Shown here: positions 11,241-27,403 of the stretch, piece by piece
Position numbering within the stretch: position 1 is the stretch's first letter
How the letters are laid out: each line of letters opens with the position of its first letter
Source: Agroathelia rolfsii
Lineage: Eukaryota; Basidiomycota; Agaricomycetes; Amylocorticiales; Amylocorticiaceae
Direction of reading: 5' to 3'
Assembly (NCBI GenBank): GCA_018343915.1
Contig: JABRWF010000005.1
Span: 469,001-533,000 of the forward strand
Length of the DNA stretch: 64,000 nt
Made by a program: the position numbers and the translations under genes
Notes under the pieces: generated by a model
The model's database searches: none
The model's input: only the letters and a program-made list of their open reading frames with translations
What the model was told of the DNA's origin: nothing

Positions 11241-12636
11241 ATGTCGTCAAACGGCACCGACCCTTACCGACCGCCCGTCGCGCCTCCAGCCCCGCATGTT
11301 AGTCCTCTGGTACCCACACATGATCAGGTAAGTCAGGTGTATTCCTTACATAGCACAGTTGTCTGAATACTCAATAATTGTGCCTATTTGTCTCTTTTAG
11401 GTGATCATTCTCTACGTAGTACGTCATTAAGGTCATTCCGGTGAATTTGCTATCTCTGATAATGATAATCGTGGAATATGTTTTCATCATAGATAGTTGT
11501 ATATGCTGTTGTCATCTTTGGCGTGTGGAATATACCCGGTGCACGATTCATCCTCACGCCGCTGAAGCTATTCACGATCGGACTTCATGAGATGTGTCAT
11601 ATCATCGGTGTGCGTGCGTTTCGTCTGGTACTGACCTTAATGCTCAGTCCTTGCTGTAGGCTGTTTTGACTGGCGGAACTGTCTTGCGAGTGACGATAGA
11701 CCCTGATCTAGGAGGGGCGACCATTGTTGAAGGCGGAAATCCAACCATAATATTATCCGCGGGATATGTTGGTTCCGCCTTGCTAGGTGCCGTGTTCACA
11801 TTAGGTGGATGGGATACTCTGGCCGCGAAAATTATGAGCTTTGCCATTGGGATCGGTTTGATAATACCCCTCGTTTTGGTCCGAGAGAAGTTGTATGTGT
11901 TTCTTCACCGCTTATCGTCGGCTCGTCAATAATCCTGGGCTGTTCAGAACAATACTACTCACGTTAGGGTGGGAAGCTCTCTTAGTTGGGTTTTGGTTCA
12001 TACGTCAAGGGTAATTACACTTTCCTTCGCCTAATATTTCTCATATTCATTATTTCTAGGGCTGGTCTCCGGTGGTATGTTCTCTTTATCGGTGTCATGA
12101 AGTAAGCATTCGTTTCATCTTACTATGCATGAGACACTGACATCCTCTGTTTCGTAGTGTCCTATACGTGATATGTGAGCACCGGTCATTAACATCCCTG
12201 TCCTCATCGTACTGATCGAGTTACAGGGGATATTGCCGATGACAAGTACTTCCGCAAAATCAACGACTCGGATGCGACTCAGTTTGGCCTACTATATCCC
12301 CGTATACCGGCGCATAGTATGTTCACGTCAAACCTATTCCTTCATCTTTTATATCTCATCTTCTTCTAGTCTGGGGTATCATTTGGATACTATTTGGAGT
12401 CGGTGTTCTTGTAGCGTTCATCATTATCGGAATCGTATGCTTCAAGGTTGGTTCCCGTCCGCTACGTCCCTCCACCTTCCATCATGTTCATGCTATTCTT
12501 AACCTGCTTCTTATGATGCTCTCTTTGATGCCCTTTTCTCCCGTTTCCATCCCAATGTATATACCCACCCTCTGGAACTTTGCATATTCCCTGACTGACT
12601 TGATCCCCCCCGCCCTCCCAGAATTCTAATTTCTGA
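11241..12636 (+). CDS. Peptidase M50B-like integral membrane protein
   Basis: Ten short exons fit one frame: 11241-11327, 11401-11418, 11493-11609, 11660-11892, 11948-12010, 12060-12101, 12158-12174, 12227-12316, 12370-12446, 12622-12636. The protein begins MSSNGTDPYRPPVAPP and crosses the membrane several times. It carries HEMCHIIGAVLTGGTVLRV, an HExxH zinc-metalloprotease motif in a membrane helix. A later block WDIADDKYFRKINDSDATQF and LLYPRIPAH matches fungal members of the M50B-like family. Exons 2 (18 nt) and 7 (17 nt) are very small. The last exon (NSNF-stop) is the least certain. Proteolytic activity is not established for this branch; the second-site metal ligand was not verified. 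Confidence 0.8.
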
Positions 12637-13541
12637 AAATACATCGAACAAAAACAAAACACGACGCGTACATTTGCTCCCATGATAATTGCGACACGAC
12701 TCACGCCCCAACCAGCTCACCAACGCACAGATTCAGGCACAAGGACGTACGTATTATCAGTGACACGGGTCCAAGCAGGCTTCGGACTAATTGATATTGT
12801 TGAATATAGAGGGCTTCTTACCCACACCTTAGTCAAATGCATATATATATATATATGCATTGGAATTCGGCAGATGCCTTGCCACGTTCATTTTTAATAT
12901 TTTGTGCTATTACATCAACGAACAATCCTTCACGTCGCAACGCTGGTTATTTATCTAACACATGGATTTTGCTCATCATCTACTTATATACCTGTACTTG
13001 CTTATGAACTAGATTTTTGTAAATATACCATCCCGTCAACGAATCTGCACATGGTCGATGACGCGCCAGGAACGATGGAGATGATGGTCGTCGGCAGAGT
13101 GCTTCGTAGCGCAGGGTCAGGCCCGTCGGAGCTCGAATGGAAAACAGGCCAGGCGCCCATTCGCTCTAACCCGGCCCCTTTCTCACCCATCGTCCTCTTC
13201 GTGTGTGAACGACCGTCCGACCGACGTCTCTTGGTCTCTTGTTACCCTTGTTTTTATGCAAGCTGCCCTCTCGCTCCTTTCCATAATACACATATAATCT
13301 TTGCAGCCACGCACCCTTCCCAAACATCCAGTTTCTTCCGGATTTATTGCGGTTGAAGGCAACTGGGCTTATTTCGCTAGCAACAACAAGTCCATACACA
13401 AACTCCTACACACACCCATCCCTGTGCTGTGTCGAGTTGACTATACCCCTATAAGCCACTCACCCACATACACTCACCACCACCCCGGTCGTCGAGTCTC
13501 CCTTTCTGTGTAATCTCCTTCATCTGGACCGTACTGCAACC
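12637..13541. other. Intergenic, promoter of the G-gamma gene
   Basis: Contains an AT dinucleotide run at about 12839-12856 and a strongly C/T-rich stretch from about 13400 to 13535 just before the start codon, as in fungal promoters and 5' leaders. A 150-codon open frame at 12904-13356 (+) has no recognisable features and is treated as chance. Confidence 0.5.
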
Positions 13542-13955
13542 ATGAGCTCCCGTCCCCAGAAGCAGTCCATGTCTGAGCTCAAGCTCCGTCGTCTGACGGA
13601 GCACAACCAGCGCTTGAAGGAAGACCTGGCGAGGACTAGAATGAAAACAAGCGAAGCTAGCACAAGGTATGTCCAGTGGTGTGCAATGCACACAGCTACA
13701 CCCGTTTCTTCTAGGTGGGAGGCGAATACTGAATATCCAATTTCCTTCTCGCAGCTTGATTAACTACTGCAAAGTGACCAAGGATCATCTCGTACGTCTC
13801 TTGAGCAGGCTGACAAGAAGCCACCTAGTCCCCCTTCTTCCATAGTCGCTCATTTGTCGTTCTATCTCTAGGTACCGTCCGTATGGGGCCCCGTACAGAA
13901 GAACCAAGACCCCTATGCACCACCTCCACAAGGTTGCGCATGTGTCATTATGTAG
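13542..13955 (+). CDS. Heterotrimeric G-protein gamma subunit (Ste18-like)
   Basis: Three exons: 13542-13666, 13755-13791 and 13872-13955. The protein starts [17 protein letters not shown], continues [18 protein letters not shown] (the helix that coils with G-beta), then [13 protein letters not shown] and [18 protein letters not shown]. It ends GCACVIM-stop, so the last four residues CVIM form a CaaX box; the preceding Cys may be palmitoylated. The Met at the end predicts farnesylation. The length of about 80 residues is normal. It would anchor the G-beta/gamma dimer to the plasma membrane in pheromone or nutrient signalling. Start choice is secure because it matches the conserved N-terminus. 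Confidence 0.92.
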
Positions 13956-15345
13956 AGAGAGCTGGCCGTCCGTCCGTCTATCTTCGCCGGCCGCCTTCTC
14001 TTGCCCTTATTTTCATCTCTTATGTTGCTTGGCACGCTTATGCGTATACTCCCTTCCATCATTACCGTCACCTCGTCCCTGCACTCCTTGTCCTCTCCCC
14101 ATCTATCGCCTCCTGTCTTGGTAATAGATCAGGTCCCCATGCGATATGTACACCCTCCTCCGCCTTTTACCCGCTCTGGATGTTTATAGGTCGTCTGCGA
14201 AAACATTTCATTCTTTTTTCCTTATTTTCTTTTGGCAGCTTCACCCATCTTTTTTGTTTCCCGTTTCTTCTCTTTCATACCTCTCCCACACGCGCACTTT
14301 GTTACCGTATTCAATAATATTTTAGAAGACGGTTCTTTTTTCATCTCTCGCTTCTTTTATATATGTATTGTGCTTGTGATGGAAATTTCATTTTCTTTTC
14401 TCTTCCTCAAAGTGTATATCCATCACACACGATTCTAACAAGGCGATAGCTCTGAGGACTAACGTGGCTATGACTTACAGGGACGTGATCTATTGACGTA
14501 GACTAGGCAGAATTTCTTTTTCTCTCTCTTCCCGCTCAGCGTCCAATGTTCAACACATGTGCCCCCTCTCAAAATATCTGAGTGCCACACATACATATCC
14601 TCATCACGATTTCTGAACATTTTAGCTGGTCCGTATCCTTGACAGTGCTGTTCATCACCCACGAATGAGGGAGGGCCCTTGACTCTGAATAGGATCGTTT
14701 GGGTAGCGTCAATCCGATCGAGACTCCGGCTTGCGGTTACGCAATACTAGCCTTACTGTAAGATCTCTGGCAGCTCCATCGTGATCCATATTTGTATCGT
14801 CCTGTCCATTCCCTGTTTGCGCAATCACATTTGCGTTCTTCTAATATCAGTCATCATTTTCGAGAAAATCAGCTTACCACGGGAATAGTATGATATGCGC
14901 TGATAGTCCATTGCCCCGATGGGAAGAATTGATAAATCCCTAAATATACGGTCACCTACCATTGCATTGAAATTTTTTAGGGAAAAGTGTTACAATTACT
15001 TATTCTTTTACCAATCCCGCTACATTGACTAGTAAACGACAAGCACGTGATACTTGCTTTCATGTTTAGTCCGGGGAATGGTAAAAGCAACACTTCTCCC
15101 AGTGTGTGTATATGCATCTAAAATACCAACTATGATTCGTAAAGATCAAAATCAACTTGAATTTAATATAGGATTAACATGATGGTGCATTAGTATCTCT
15201 AAAATACAGTATTATATGGTGGTGGTGGATTGCTACAATAAGAAAAACTGGCATCAGCATGGTTGTTGATGTATCCCTGAATATGTGTATGAATCAGTAT
15301 TTTTGCTCAGAATAAGGACAAATTAAAGGTGGCTCACAAAGAAAT
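13956..15345. other. Gene-poor stretch with pyrimidine-rich tract
   Basis: Follows the G-gamma stop. From about 13980 to 14430 the plus strand is unusually T/C-rich with many TTTC and CTTC runs. Open frames there (for example 13883-14317) run through the G-gamma stop in another frame and are not credible. No gene was recognised; the tract may be a long 3' UTR or the promoter of an unseen transcript. Confidence 0.4.
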
Positions 15346-15835
15346 TCAAGATCCTTGCGCTTGTGGATACATCCGGTACATTACTAGCTTGCGAGAACCC
15401 CTTTCATGTTGACGGCCTAGAAAGTATGTGAATCGTGCAATCGTAAATGCCACTACAGTTGTAAATCCTTCCGCCACAGCACGGAGGTCTAGTATTAAAT
15501 CACATGATATCATTAGCTGTAAATAATAAAATCGCCTGAATCAAATAGACTTACAGGCATTCCCAGCTTCCGAGAATAAAAAAAATGGAGAGCCACAAGG
15601 CCATGGTAAAAAAAAACATATGGCAAGCTCTTTCGTACGGCTCTGCCATGCGAAATCCATACTTGTAACTGAATCTTGTTTGCAAAATGTCGGAGACTAA
15701 AAACACAGATGTGCCAATGCTGGTAAGGGTATTTCCGAGTCCCTCTAATCCAGTAATATGACCGGCCATGCCACCAACTTTTGCAGCATAAACCAGGATG
15801 TTGCTGAGCAGCCAGTAATGGTGGACGTTGGTCAT
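15346..15835 (-). pseudogene. Small multi-pass membrane protein with apparent frameshift
   Basis: The minus strand starts at 15835 (MTNVHHYWLLSNILVYAAKV) and reads hydrophobic segments with GLEGLGNTLTSIGTSVFLV and YERACHMFFFTMALWLSIFF. It then reaches a run of eight T (plus-strand A, 15578-15585). In the frame used before the run, the exon end does not join the next exon sensibly. One T fewer gives FSEAGNA, and splicing at the GTAAGT donor then gives YLRAVAEGFTTVVAFTIARF and a stop at 15346. So either the gene is frameshifted or the homopolymer is misread. Family not recognised. A second homopolymer (nine T) lies 26 bases upstream in the same exon. Confidence 0.5.
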
Positions 15836-16458
15836 TTTACAAAGTCGATAAGGAAGCAGGGAGTGAAGTGTAGTGGTGCTGATGTTCTTGCGCTTGATAT
15901 TGTGAATCTTGACGGTTGGAAGAAATATATAGGTTGGAGTTATCCCACTATTTGTATCTTTTGGCACGTACAGACCCCTAACTCCTAAATTGTAACATTT
16001 TATCTTCTAGGCTATAAATTTACTACTCCTGAATCATCAAATAGTCAGCTCTCCTTTACATTCTGCACTTGATCAAGATTCAACTTAAAGAAGCACAATC
16101 AAGTAAGTGTCACATATAGTGTGCAACAAAAATCTGCAAGTTCCGCGAGTTGAGGAATTTTGGTTCCAACGCAAAATTCCCAGATTCCTATGTAGATTCA
16201 GCTCTAATCGACAACGCATACCAGAATAAAGGGAAGGGGGGGGGTGGGCGTGTCGGATAATAAATTCATGAGCTTGAAACTCGGGTTACATGTAGGGACG
16301 ATCGTGATTGAATATGTAGTGTAATTATGACAGACAGGTTTTTATTATTATGATAAGGCATTATCTAGAAGGAACTTGAAGGACCACGGAACTGCGAACG
16401 ACAAGTGACGTAGTCTGTAGCAAGAGAAATTCAAGTTACGGCAAGATAAAAGTCCACT
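15836..16458. other. Intergenic
   Basis: Holds the promoter side of the small membrane-protein gene and the 3' flank of the debranching enzyme. A run of nine G lies at 16236-16244. Nothing else was recognised. Confidence 0.5.
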
Positions 16459-19400
16459 TCAGCCTGAACCAAGCTTATGCACATCCTCAAGGAAGTCCAA
16501 CAACGTGCTTGCGCTCCATGCCTGGGTGTTGCATGAGTCTCGGCAGTACGCACCGTCCTTGTTCGTCAGCTCAGGAATACCTGCCCAGGGATCGTTTTGA
16601 ATATGACGACGGAGGCTCAGTAAAGCCCCATGAAGATGATGAAGGGTATTGACGATGTTCTGATTTTTTTTGTCAAGTCAAATCCGACCAATACGGGTCG
16701 ACAGAGGGATGTACTTACAGTCTGTCCTTCGCCGTATTTTGAGTCAAAGTGGAGGTATGCACGAAGGAAGTAGCCCAACGGCCAGCCCCATTCAGGTCCC
16801 TATACGCCAAAAATCTCTGTCAGTCCTCCAAATAACTCGGTGACAAAAGAAGAGAGGCGCAAACGTTGTGATAGTTCAAACCCTTGGCAACAGCTGCATC
16901 CGTCGAATCATTCGAATTGTCATAGTCAGGACGATACTGCATGTCTGCCGGATCAAGCGTCTTCATTCCCAACGGACTACGAAGTACACTATCCGCGATC
17001 TGGAGCGCACCCAAGGCGTGCTTGGGGTCGAACAACTCCGGGGCGACGGCCATGGCGATGGGGAAATTGGGCCTGAGTTGGTAGTCTGACCATTCGCGAC
17101 CTGGGCCAGAGCGATAGACATCCTTATAAATGCACCGGCGGTTGACGATGGATGTATTGACGTCATACAGGCCGTCGTAGGAGGGATCTTAATAAAAACA
17201 ATCATTTGGTTAGCCACACCTAGCGCAGACTCTAGGTCCCTGCGTACCCTTTGGGATATAGTACGCTTTCTCGAAAGACGCCTGAAGGAGATCACCCCAC
17301 TGCTTGTACGTGATGAATCGCTTAGTACCATCAACTAAACCGTGGTTCAGTTTTGACAGCCGCTGGTTAATGAAGCAGACTTACTAGTTGCATCCACACC
17401 CTTGAACGGAAACTTCCCCGCGCTTGACAGCTGATCAAGCCAGCGCAGCGTACTCTTCAACAAACCCGTAATCTCCACCGGAGCACCATCTCTAGGTGTA
17501 CCTGGTTTGCCTTTGGTCCCTGCCTTGACTGATTCACCCATCTTATCCATCCAGGTACCGCAGTTGGCTTCATTCCCGCCAAATATAATACCCGTCTTCC
17601 AGTCGACGTGAATGTCAATATTAAATCCTTTGTCGGACATCTGCATATCAAGGTTGGGTCCGGCGTTGTACTCCCTGAAGGAAATACCGTCTGCGTGACG
17701 TTGGAGGATCTCTTGAATGATTTCAGCCAGGGTGCTGGTGTGTGAATAGGCACGAGGGTCATCCCACGAGACCCAGGTATCATCAAGAGGGAACCTGCGC
17801 TTGACTGGTTCGGATAAGATGGAAAGGCCATCTGGAGCCATGAGGGTGTAGTCTTGGATGTTCTGGAGCATCCACCAAGGCGAGTCCCGAGAATTGTACC
17901 TATTCAGAGTCTAGTTAGCGTCATTTATCCTGCAGGCGAGAGATAGTGCATTACCTAGGACTGCGCACAGAGTCAAGCAGATTAGGAATCAAGCCATGCT
18001 TCAATGTAGACGCAAACGCTAAGATGTGCTTTTTGGCGCCATCAAAGTTTCCGGTCGTTAGGAATAACCCACGGAGAGAGATGAATACATCCCGACCCCA
18101 GCAGCGAGCCCATCCGGCAGAGAAATGGGGCAAGCCCGCGGCCAGAGACGGAGTAGGCTTTGATGGATCCAGAGACGCAGACTTTACCAAGCCATGCATT
18201 TGAATGGCTACCATGGCTAGATTCTGTGTGAAATCGTGACCTGAGGCGACGAAATCCGAAGCCTGCTCAATGGCGGCTCTGCGAGCTGCCTTGTAAGCCT
18301 CGAAAATGACAATAGCGAAGTACCTAGGCCTTAAGAAAGGCGGAACGTTGTTTTTAATGCGATCGAATCTCTCTTTGAACCATTTGGCTGGCGTGGCAAG
18401 ATTAGGGAGGGTCGAAACTTGCCTAAAGAAAAGAGATAAGCCAGTAGTTGATCGTGCACGGAGAATAGGCTACAAACTCTTCCAATCTAGCCACTATGTA
18501 GTCCAGCGCCCAGGTGCCGTCGCGGAGATGCCCAGAGAGAGGATGCCCAAGATCATTGCGACGCATGATATGCCTCAAGGGGTGCATCCATCCCTCCAGG
18601 CCGCAATACATCGTCTTTCCCATTCCCGGAATATCATAGACACCATACACTCCACCCGTGGCATCTCGTTCCTCGCCATCAGCACGATACAGCACCACGT
18701 TGAGATCGACGAGCGAAAGATCGCTAAACGCTTCTGTAACACCACTCTTGCAAAGGAGATCCAGTTCGGCGTCGTGCCCTGGGATGTGGGTCTCGAAGAT
18801 TATGATGCTGCTGGGAGGGAAGTGCTCGGGAACAACAATATCGGTAAATGGGCCTTCATCGTCCAAGCCCTGGGGGGCTACGACTTCGGGAATATCGACG
18901 AGCTTTCCATTAAGTCCACGAAGTGTACTCGGATCTTTACTAATTTCGTAGGATGGAACATCTAGGCTGACGCCAAAGATGTATTTCGCTTTCGTACGAC
19001 GGAGCTTAATGGGATCGACTAATGGACGGACATCTACTCAGAATGAGATTGCCAAGAGAAAGTCATAAGATCTTACTATGTCCACGATCTTTAGAACCCT
19101 TAGAAAATGCAGTATGAGCGACAAGTAGATAACCTTTCTGTGTACTTGGTTGGACCCTGTGGATGACAATATACTACGCACTTCTCAGAAAAAGGTTCTC
19201 AAGACATCAAAATTGTTTGAAACTTACGTCGTTCTCCTGGTGTACATGTCCCTCTTCGAAACCTCCGAGGACCATTTCTGTGTGTAGAGAATTGAGAAGT
19301 CGCTTTGCCCTGTTGATACCCTTCTCGTTTTCCCCTTCAACGTCTGTGAGTTCATATTTTCTCTTCTCTGCTACGAGGTTCAGCAGTTTTGGATACAGTT

Positions 19401-22005
19401 CATCAAAGCCTTTAACCGATCCGAGTGCGGAAAACGAGAACGCTACAAGAGCACCCGTCGACAGTGCATCTTCCGCGGAGCGCTTGTCAAGATATGATTC
19501 GTTGTCGTGCGTTAGATCATATAAAAGAGCGTGAGGATGAGAACCATGTAAAGGTGTGACCAGGCATGGCCTTGTTGGTCCCTTGCCTGTTGGTGGCGGT
19601 AATTCCTCAGGGCTCGTAAGGCAGGCAGCATCCATGGAGCCTAGGGGAGATTCAGATATTTGGTTCTGGTATTAAAATAAATAAACAAAACTCACCAACA
19701 GGCTTTCCGAGGCCAAATCTGTATAGAATTCTCGAGAACTCTTTGGGATCCCACGCATTACCTGCCTCACGGATCAAACTATTTATTCCAAGCCTACTGA
19801 CAAAATGCGTATCTGTGTCGGAGCTGCCGGTAAAGAGCTCAGCGCAGACATATAAATCAGGATTGGCGACTCGTGCCGCATCCAGGAAGTAAACCCCAAC
19901 GTGAAGAGGCGTCGAATGGCAGTTATCGATCCGGAAGCCGTCGAAAGTCTGCGCTAGTTCGGTGACGTACGACGCCATGTGCTCCCAAAGCCAGGGGTTC
20001 GACGATGGGCCATCGCCGTAACGGAGCTTGACACAGTCTCCCCAGGCAATGACCTCCCGACGGAAGTACGCTTTGGAGGGAAGAAGGGCAAAGTTCTGGA
20101 GTGGATCTGCGTTCCAGATCCAGCCATTGTTCGCTACCGAGTACACAAGAGGGTCGGCATCGGGTCCTGCGTCAATACGAGTAAAGTATGTCTCGACCAA
20201 GGGGGAGCTAGGGATAGGTCATTAACTTCGAAGATGACTGATCGACAGGACCAGCTGACCTTTTCTTGATTTCACCCAGACGTGGTCCGTGGGGGTCTAA
20301 ACGTGTGTAGCGCACCCTGTCCTTGATGGAGGCAATAGCGACTTTCTCGTCTTCTTCCCATTCTTCATAAAGCGGAACATTGAGGACGTCTACAATACGG
20401 CCCCATGCTTCCGTCAATGCGGCATGGTCCGACTGTGGAATTTCGTTGAAGGCACCCAAGACGATGGATGCAGCCACCGCACCGTCAACTTTCGTACCAT
20501 ACCGTGAGGCATATTGCTTGTGACCCTGGATGAGCGATTTGTTTCGCACGATCTCGGCTAGCTCAACCACAGTTTTGCCTGAAATACCGTCCAGAGCGAC
20601 AACTGTGTCAGAGCCAAGGGCTTCTTGGCACGAAGCCTTGGATTCAGCTACGTCAATGACATAGTATTCGTGGAATTTCAGTTCTTTGACATGCTGGGCG
20701 AATGCATTGATCAAGATGTCGAGATCGCTCTGGGACTCTATGCGAGTTGGCAGGCCGTTTGACGATAAAGATGCGGAAAATTCGATCATGGCAGTGTCTA
20801 GTTCAAGGGCAGGAGCTAAATGCGGTGTGTTGGACGGACTGAAGCCTATATGCTAAGGTTAAAAGAGTAACTTACTTAGAAATTTTTTCAGTGCTTACCA
20901 GCTTCTGGATGGTCAACCAGCCACGGGCTATTGTCCGCCGTATGATTTAGAACAACGTCTGTGAGACTCAAGAGCCCGTAGTCATCCTTGGCGGTCTTCA
21001 AGGTAGCTTCGATTTGGGCCTTTCCTCCGTCTTTCCCAACACCGTCCTTGAACATGGAAGGCTCATACTTCCTTTGATCACGAATTGAGTACGGGCTATT
21101 GCTATGTCCGCGCTCCTGGAGCGGCGTATAATGGAGCATGGTATAGCCTTTGTCACTCGCCTCCTTGAAATAAGCGGGCCAATTTTCCAGGGGACCCATC
21201 CATTTGGACACAACAGTGAGGACTGACAATCCGTCAAGAGGCAAGTTCACGACCTTGTCTTGGATGGCAGCGCCACCAGCGGAGGGAGGAAGAGGCTGTG
21301 AAGAAGAGGATAGGATAGAGGAACGAGATTTGATACGCAAAATCGGGTCGATGTTGAAATATCCCTCACGGCCCTTGGCACGCGTTCCTTTTTCGTCTGT
21401 ATCGTACTCAACCCAGTACACGAATGCGCCGGCGTGGGAGATGGGAAGATCAACCTTAATAGGCTTGGAGAAGTTGGTGGGTAACCTGTATCAGATGTTA
21501 GCGTATTTCATGAAACACAAATAACAGGCAATTTTCAAGCATAGATTATAGGGTATATGCGCCAATCGCAATACAAAAGAAGGAATGAAGTGCAACAAAA
21601 AACTCACTTGCGTTCGCAAAAACGGTCGCGGCCGAATTTTCCGCCGTCCAATGGGAAGTTGGTCTTGAACACGGCATTTCTGGATGCGGGCGTTCCTGCA
21701 TCTAATGAGACTCGAAGTATGTAGGGTGTATAAGCAGGGGGGAGTCGAATATACTGCTTTAATGTCAGTACCAAAAAGGCAAGTGGAATCTCGACACAAC
21801 ATACTGATCTGTCTTTGTCTGGGCCACCATCTGGTTCGAGATTGAGTTCATAAACGTGTATTGCTGCTTCTCCCTTTGCGATAGCAGACTGGAAGAATTC
21901 TATGCCTTCATCGGCAGGTGTCTTTGGCGTTGCTGGGGGCAGATGCTCTGAGTCATTCGATTGGTGTGGAGGAACTGGGGGAATGACAAGTGACGCTGGC
22001 TTCAT
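16459..22005 (-). CDS. GDB1: Glycogen debranching enzyme (bifunctional)
   Basis: Large multi-exon gene, start 22005 ([17 protein letters not shown]) and stop at 16459-16461, about 1500 residues as usual for the family. The N-terminal half is a GH13-type 4-alpha-glucanotransferase. It contains [55 protein letters not shown] (catalytic Asp) and [10 protein letters not shown] (catalytic Glu). The C-terminal half is the GH133 amylo-alpha-1,6-glucosidase, with [31 protein letters not shown] and [20 protein letters not shown]. It removes branch points during cytosolic glycogen breakdown together with glycogen phosphorylase. No break was noticed, but not every splice junction was checked. It shares a ~395-bp divergent promoter with the MAP kinase at 22401. 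Confidence 0.95.
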
Positions 22006-22400
22006 TATGATTGCAATTGTCTGGACCTAGCGCCGGTTGTGAGAGGCAATGCTTGGGGATAAGGACGTCTATCAAGGACGATACGGGACAAGCTGGGTGC
22101 ATTTGATGCTGGAGAATGCAGCTGGTTAAATACCATCAGAACAAAAGAGGGAAGACTCTTCCTGCCCAGAGTCCATCGACGTCATGCCTTCCTCACCTTC
22201 TTCCTTTTTAGCCAGACGAAGCGGTCCTAAGCCAGTCTAGACCAGCTACATTTTAGGTAAGTTAGTTCCCTTTTATGGACGTGATGCAGCTACCATTCTG
22301 GGAGCCACCATAGCCAGTGCGGTCGTCCGGAAGCAAATACGACTCATGGAGGCAGCCAGCTTCAAGTCGCCTGCCGCACTCCTTGCTTCAAGTTCATGTC
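22006..22400. promoter_or_regulatory. Divergent promoter GDB1 / MAP kinase
   Basis: About 395 bases separate the two start codons, so both promoters must overlap here. No clear TATA box was seen. GTG 22317 is in frame with the kinase, but ATG 22401 is the first in-frame ATG. Confidence 0.5.
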
Positions 22401-25333
<2,933 letters not shown>

Positions 25334-25537
25334 GATATTGAGATAGGATGATGGGCAGCTTTCTTGGCAGCGTATCTCTTTTTTAGATTACGGATATAAT
25401 TTTTTTACTTCATTTGTGACTCAACATACATATATCATCACATGTACGTAGAATTCGGTTCATTTATATTTGCATTAGAAGACGTCTATGACTGGGGTAA
25501 GGTAGTGGTGTGAAAATACTCGACCGCAACCGAAGGT

Positions 25538-26685
25538 TTACTCATCGCCCAAGATCTTTTTGATAGCTAAAGGATAATGAGTAGATATACAAGTGAGAAG
25601 TAAACCACCAATGCTTACATGTTATTATATCTAGGTAAGCTGTCGTCGCCGGGCTCTCCGGATACTCGTCGAGGAAACTAACGCCAAAGTCGGCACTTTT
25701 CCCTATCCGAGGATCCAACGGGACGCTACCAAGCATTGGGATGCCCTCCTCCTCTGCTAGTCGCTTTGCACCACCCGTACTAGGCTTGAATATTTTACTT
25801 TCATTACCACACCCTGGACATACGAATCCTGCCATGTTCTCGACCAGACCGATGATTGGTATGCCAACCTTGCGACAAAAGCTGATCTCCCGCCGTACGT
25901 CTTGCAAAGCAACTTCTTGTGGAGTCGTGATGAGAACAGCACCGTCGATACCACTCTCCTTCAAATATTGAACAATACTTAGATGTTCGTCGGAGGTCCC
26001 CGGTGGAGTGTCAACAACTAAGTAATCCAGTGTGCCCCAATCGACGTCCTTGAGAAACTGGGAGATCAGGCCGTTCTTCTTGGGACCGCGCCACATGACA
26101 GCATCCCGTGAGGATGGGAGCATGAAACCTACTGACATGGCGCAGAGGTTATCTTGTACGTAGACGGGAGACCAGCCAGATGAGGACGAATGGATTTGCT
26201 CTGATTCGATACCCAGAACAGTGGGTACTGAGGGTCCGCATATGTCCACATCCATAATACCAGTCTAAGCCGATATAATGAATATAAATTGAAGTTTCAG
26301 GATGGTGTACTCACCTGTGTCATTTCATCAGCAGCAAATGCCCATCCCAGTTGCGCAGTGAATGTCGACTTGCCAACTCCACCTTTGCCAGACAAGACAA
26401 GTATCTTGCGCTTTACGGTAGACATTCGTTCACGGATCAGGGGCAGAGCAGGATCAGGGCCTTTGGGCTTGTTGGAGGCGCATATTTCTTGATTTGCGCA
26501 GCCAGCACATGCATCAGCTTTACCTGCAAGCTCGGATTCGGTGCCCTACAAGAATCTTTTCATGAGATCATAACGTAGTAAGCATACAGCAGAAGTAAGA
26601 TAGAAGGTACCGGACAGTGTTCAGGCGCATTAGATGGAACATTTACTACTTCGGGAAGCGATGGAGGATACTGTACAGCGATCAT
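25538..26685 (-). CDS. NBP35: Cytosolic Fe-S cluster assembly ATPase NBP35 (NUBP1)
   Basis: Starts at 26685 ([20 protein letters not shown]). The N-terminal ferredoxin-like motif [19 protein letters not shown] continues to ANQEIC, giving C-x13-C-x2-C-x5-C, which binds a stable 4Fe-4S cluster. The deviant P-loop [17 protein letters not shown] follows, then [28 protein letters not shown] and the bridging CPGCGNES (CPxC). The last exon gives [13 protein letters not shown]. It works with Cfd1 as the scaffold of the cytosolic iron-sulfur assembly system. Four exons fit without gaps. The N-terminus is short but contains all cluster ligands. The convergent neighbour is the MAP kinase. Confidence 0.95.
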
Positions 26686-27403
26686 GGCAGTACAAATAGT
26701 ACACTAGCAAGATGTGATGGTATTAGTTATGTTGGAAGCTTTGTCTGCTACTTACACTTGCTGGGTAATGACGCTGACAAATGTCAAGATGATGCATTGA
26801 TTCCTTGTCGCAGAGTACCACATGTACAGGTGTACACACTGGCATAGCGTCGCAGCTCCAAGTCGTCACTACTCTTATCCTTAGCTACACTGTAGGTAAT
26901 TTACTAGCAAAATATCTCGCACGCAAACTGTGTTTACTATCACTTGTTTTTTATTGACTGAGGAGTTCCAAATACACTAAGAATGGCTAGCTGGAACAAC
27001 GACGCCAGACTGACTGAATCGGGTCTTTAGCAATCCTATCTTTCCAAATTTTGTATTATTTCAAGGACTCCATCATATGTACGGTCCGACTAGCGCGTTA
27101 GGCTGTAGGAAAACGAAATAAGAGTAGAACAGGTGGACGAGAAGGATATGTCCCCGTCTCGGCATAGGGGTTATGACTGCAGGCGAACCATACCATGACA
27201 CTTGCCCTCATAAATTCTCGAAACAAGGTAAGAATAGTCGATTTGTTAGCTAGAAGAGGACGATAATATACGCTTGTATAACTTTGAAAGTTTTAGGGGG
27301 CAATATGACAATTCATTTCTTGGTGCGAATATATTCCTAGGCTTGTTATGAGCACTAGATAACTCCACCAAGGAATGGATATCATGAAAGCTACGCTTAG
27401 GGA
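26686..27403. other. Intergenic
   Basis: NBP35 promoter side and 3' flank of COX23. No gene, tRNA or repeat recognised. Confidence 0.5.

Noticed and set aside
12904..13356. 150-codon open frame (+) before the G-gamma gene
   Set aside because: Lies in a CT-rich promoter/leader; composition is unlike neighbouring proteins and no domain is visible.
13883..14317. 144-codon open frame (+) overlapping the last G-gamma exon
   Set aside because: It is another frame of the terminal exon and 3' flank; the conserved CaaX-ending frame is the real one.
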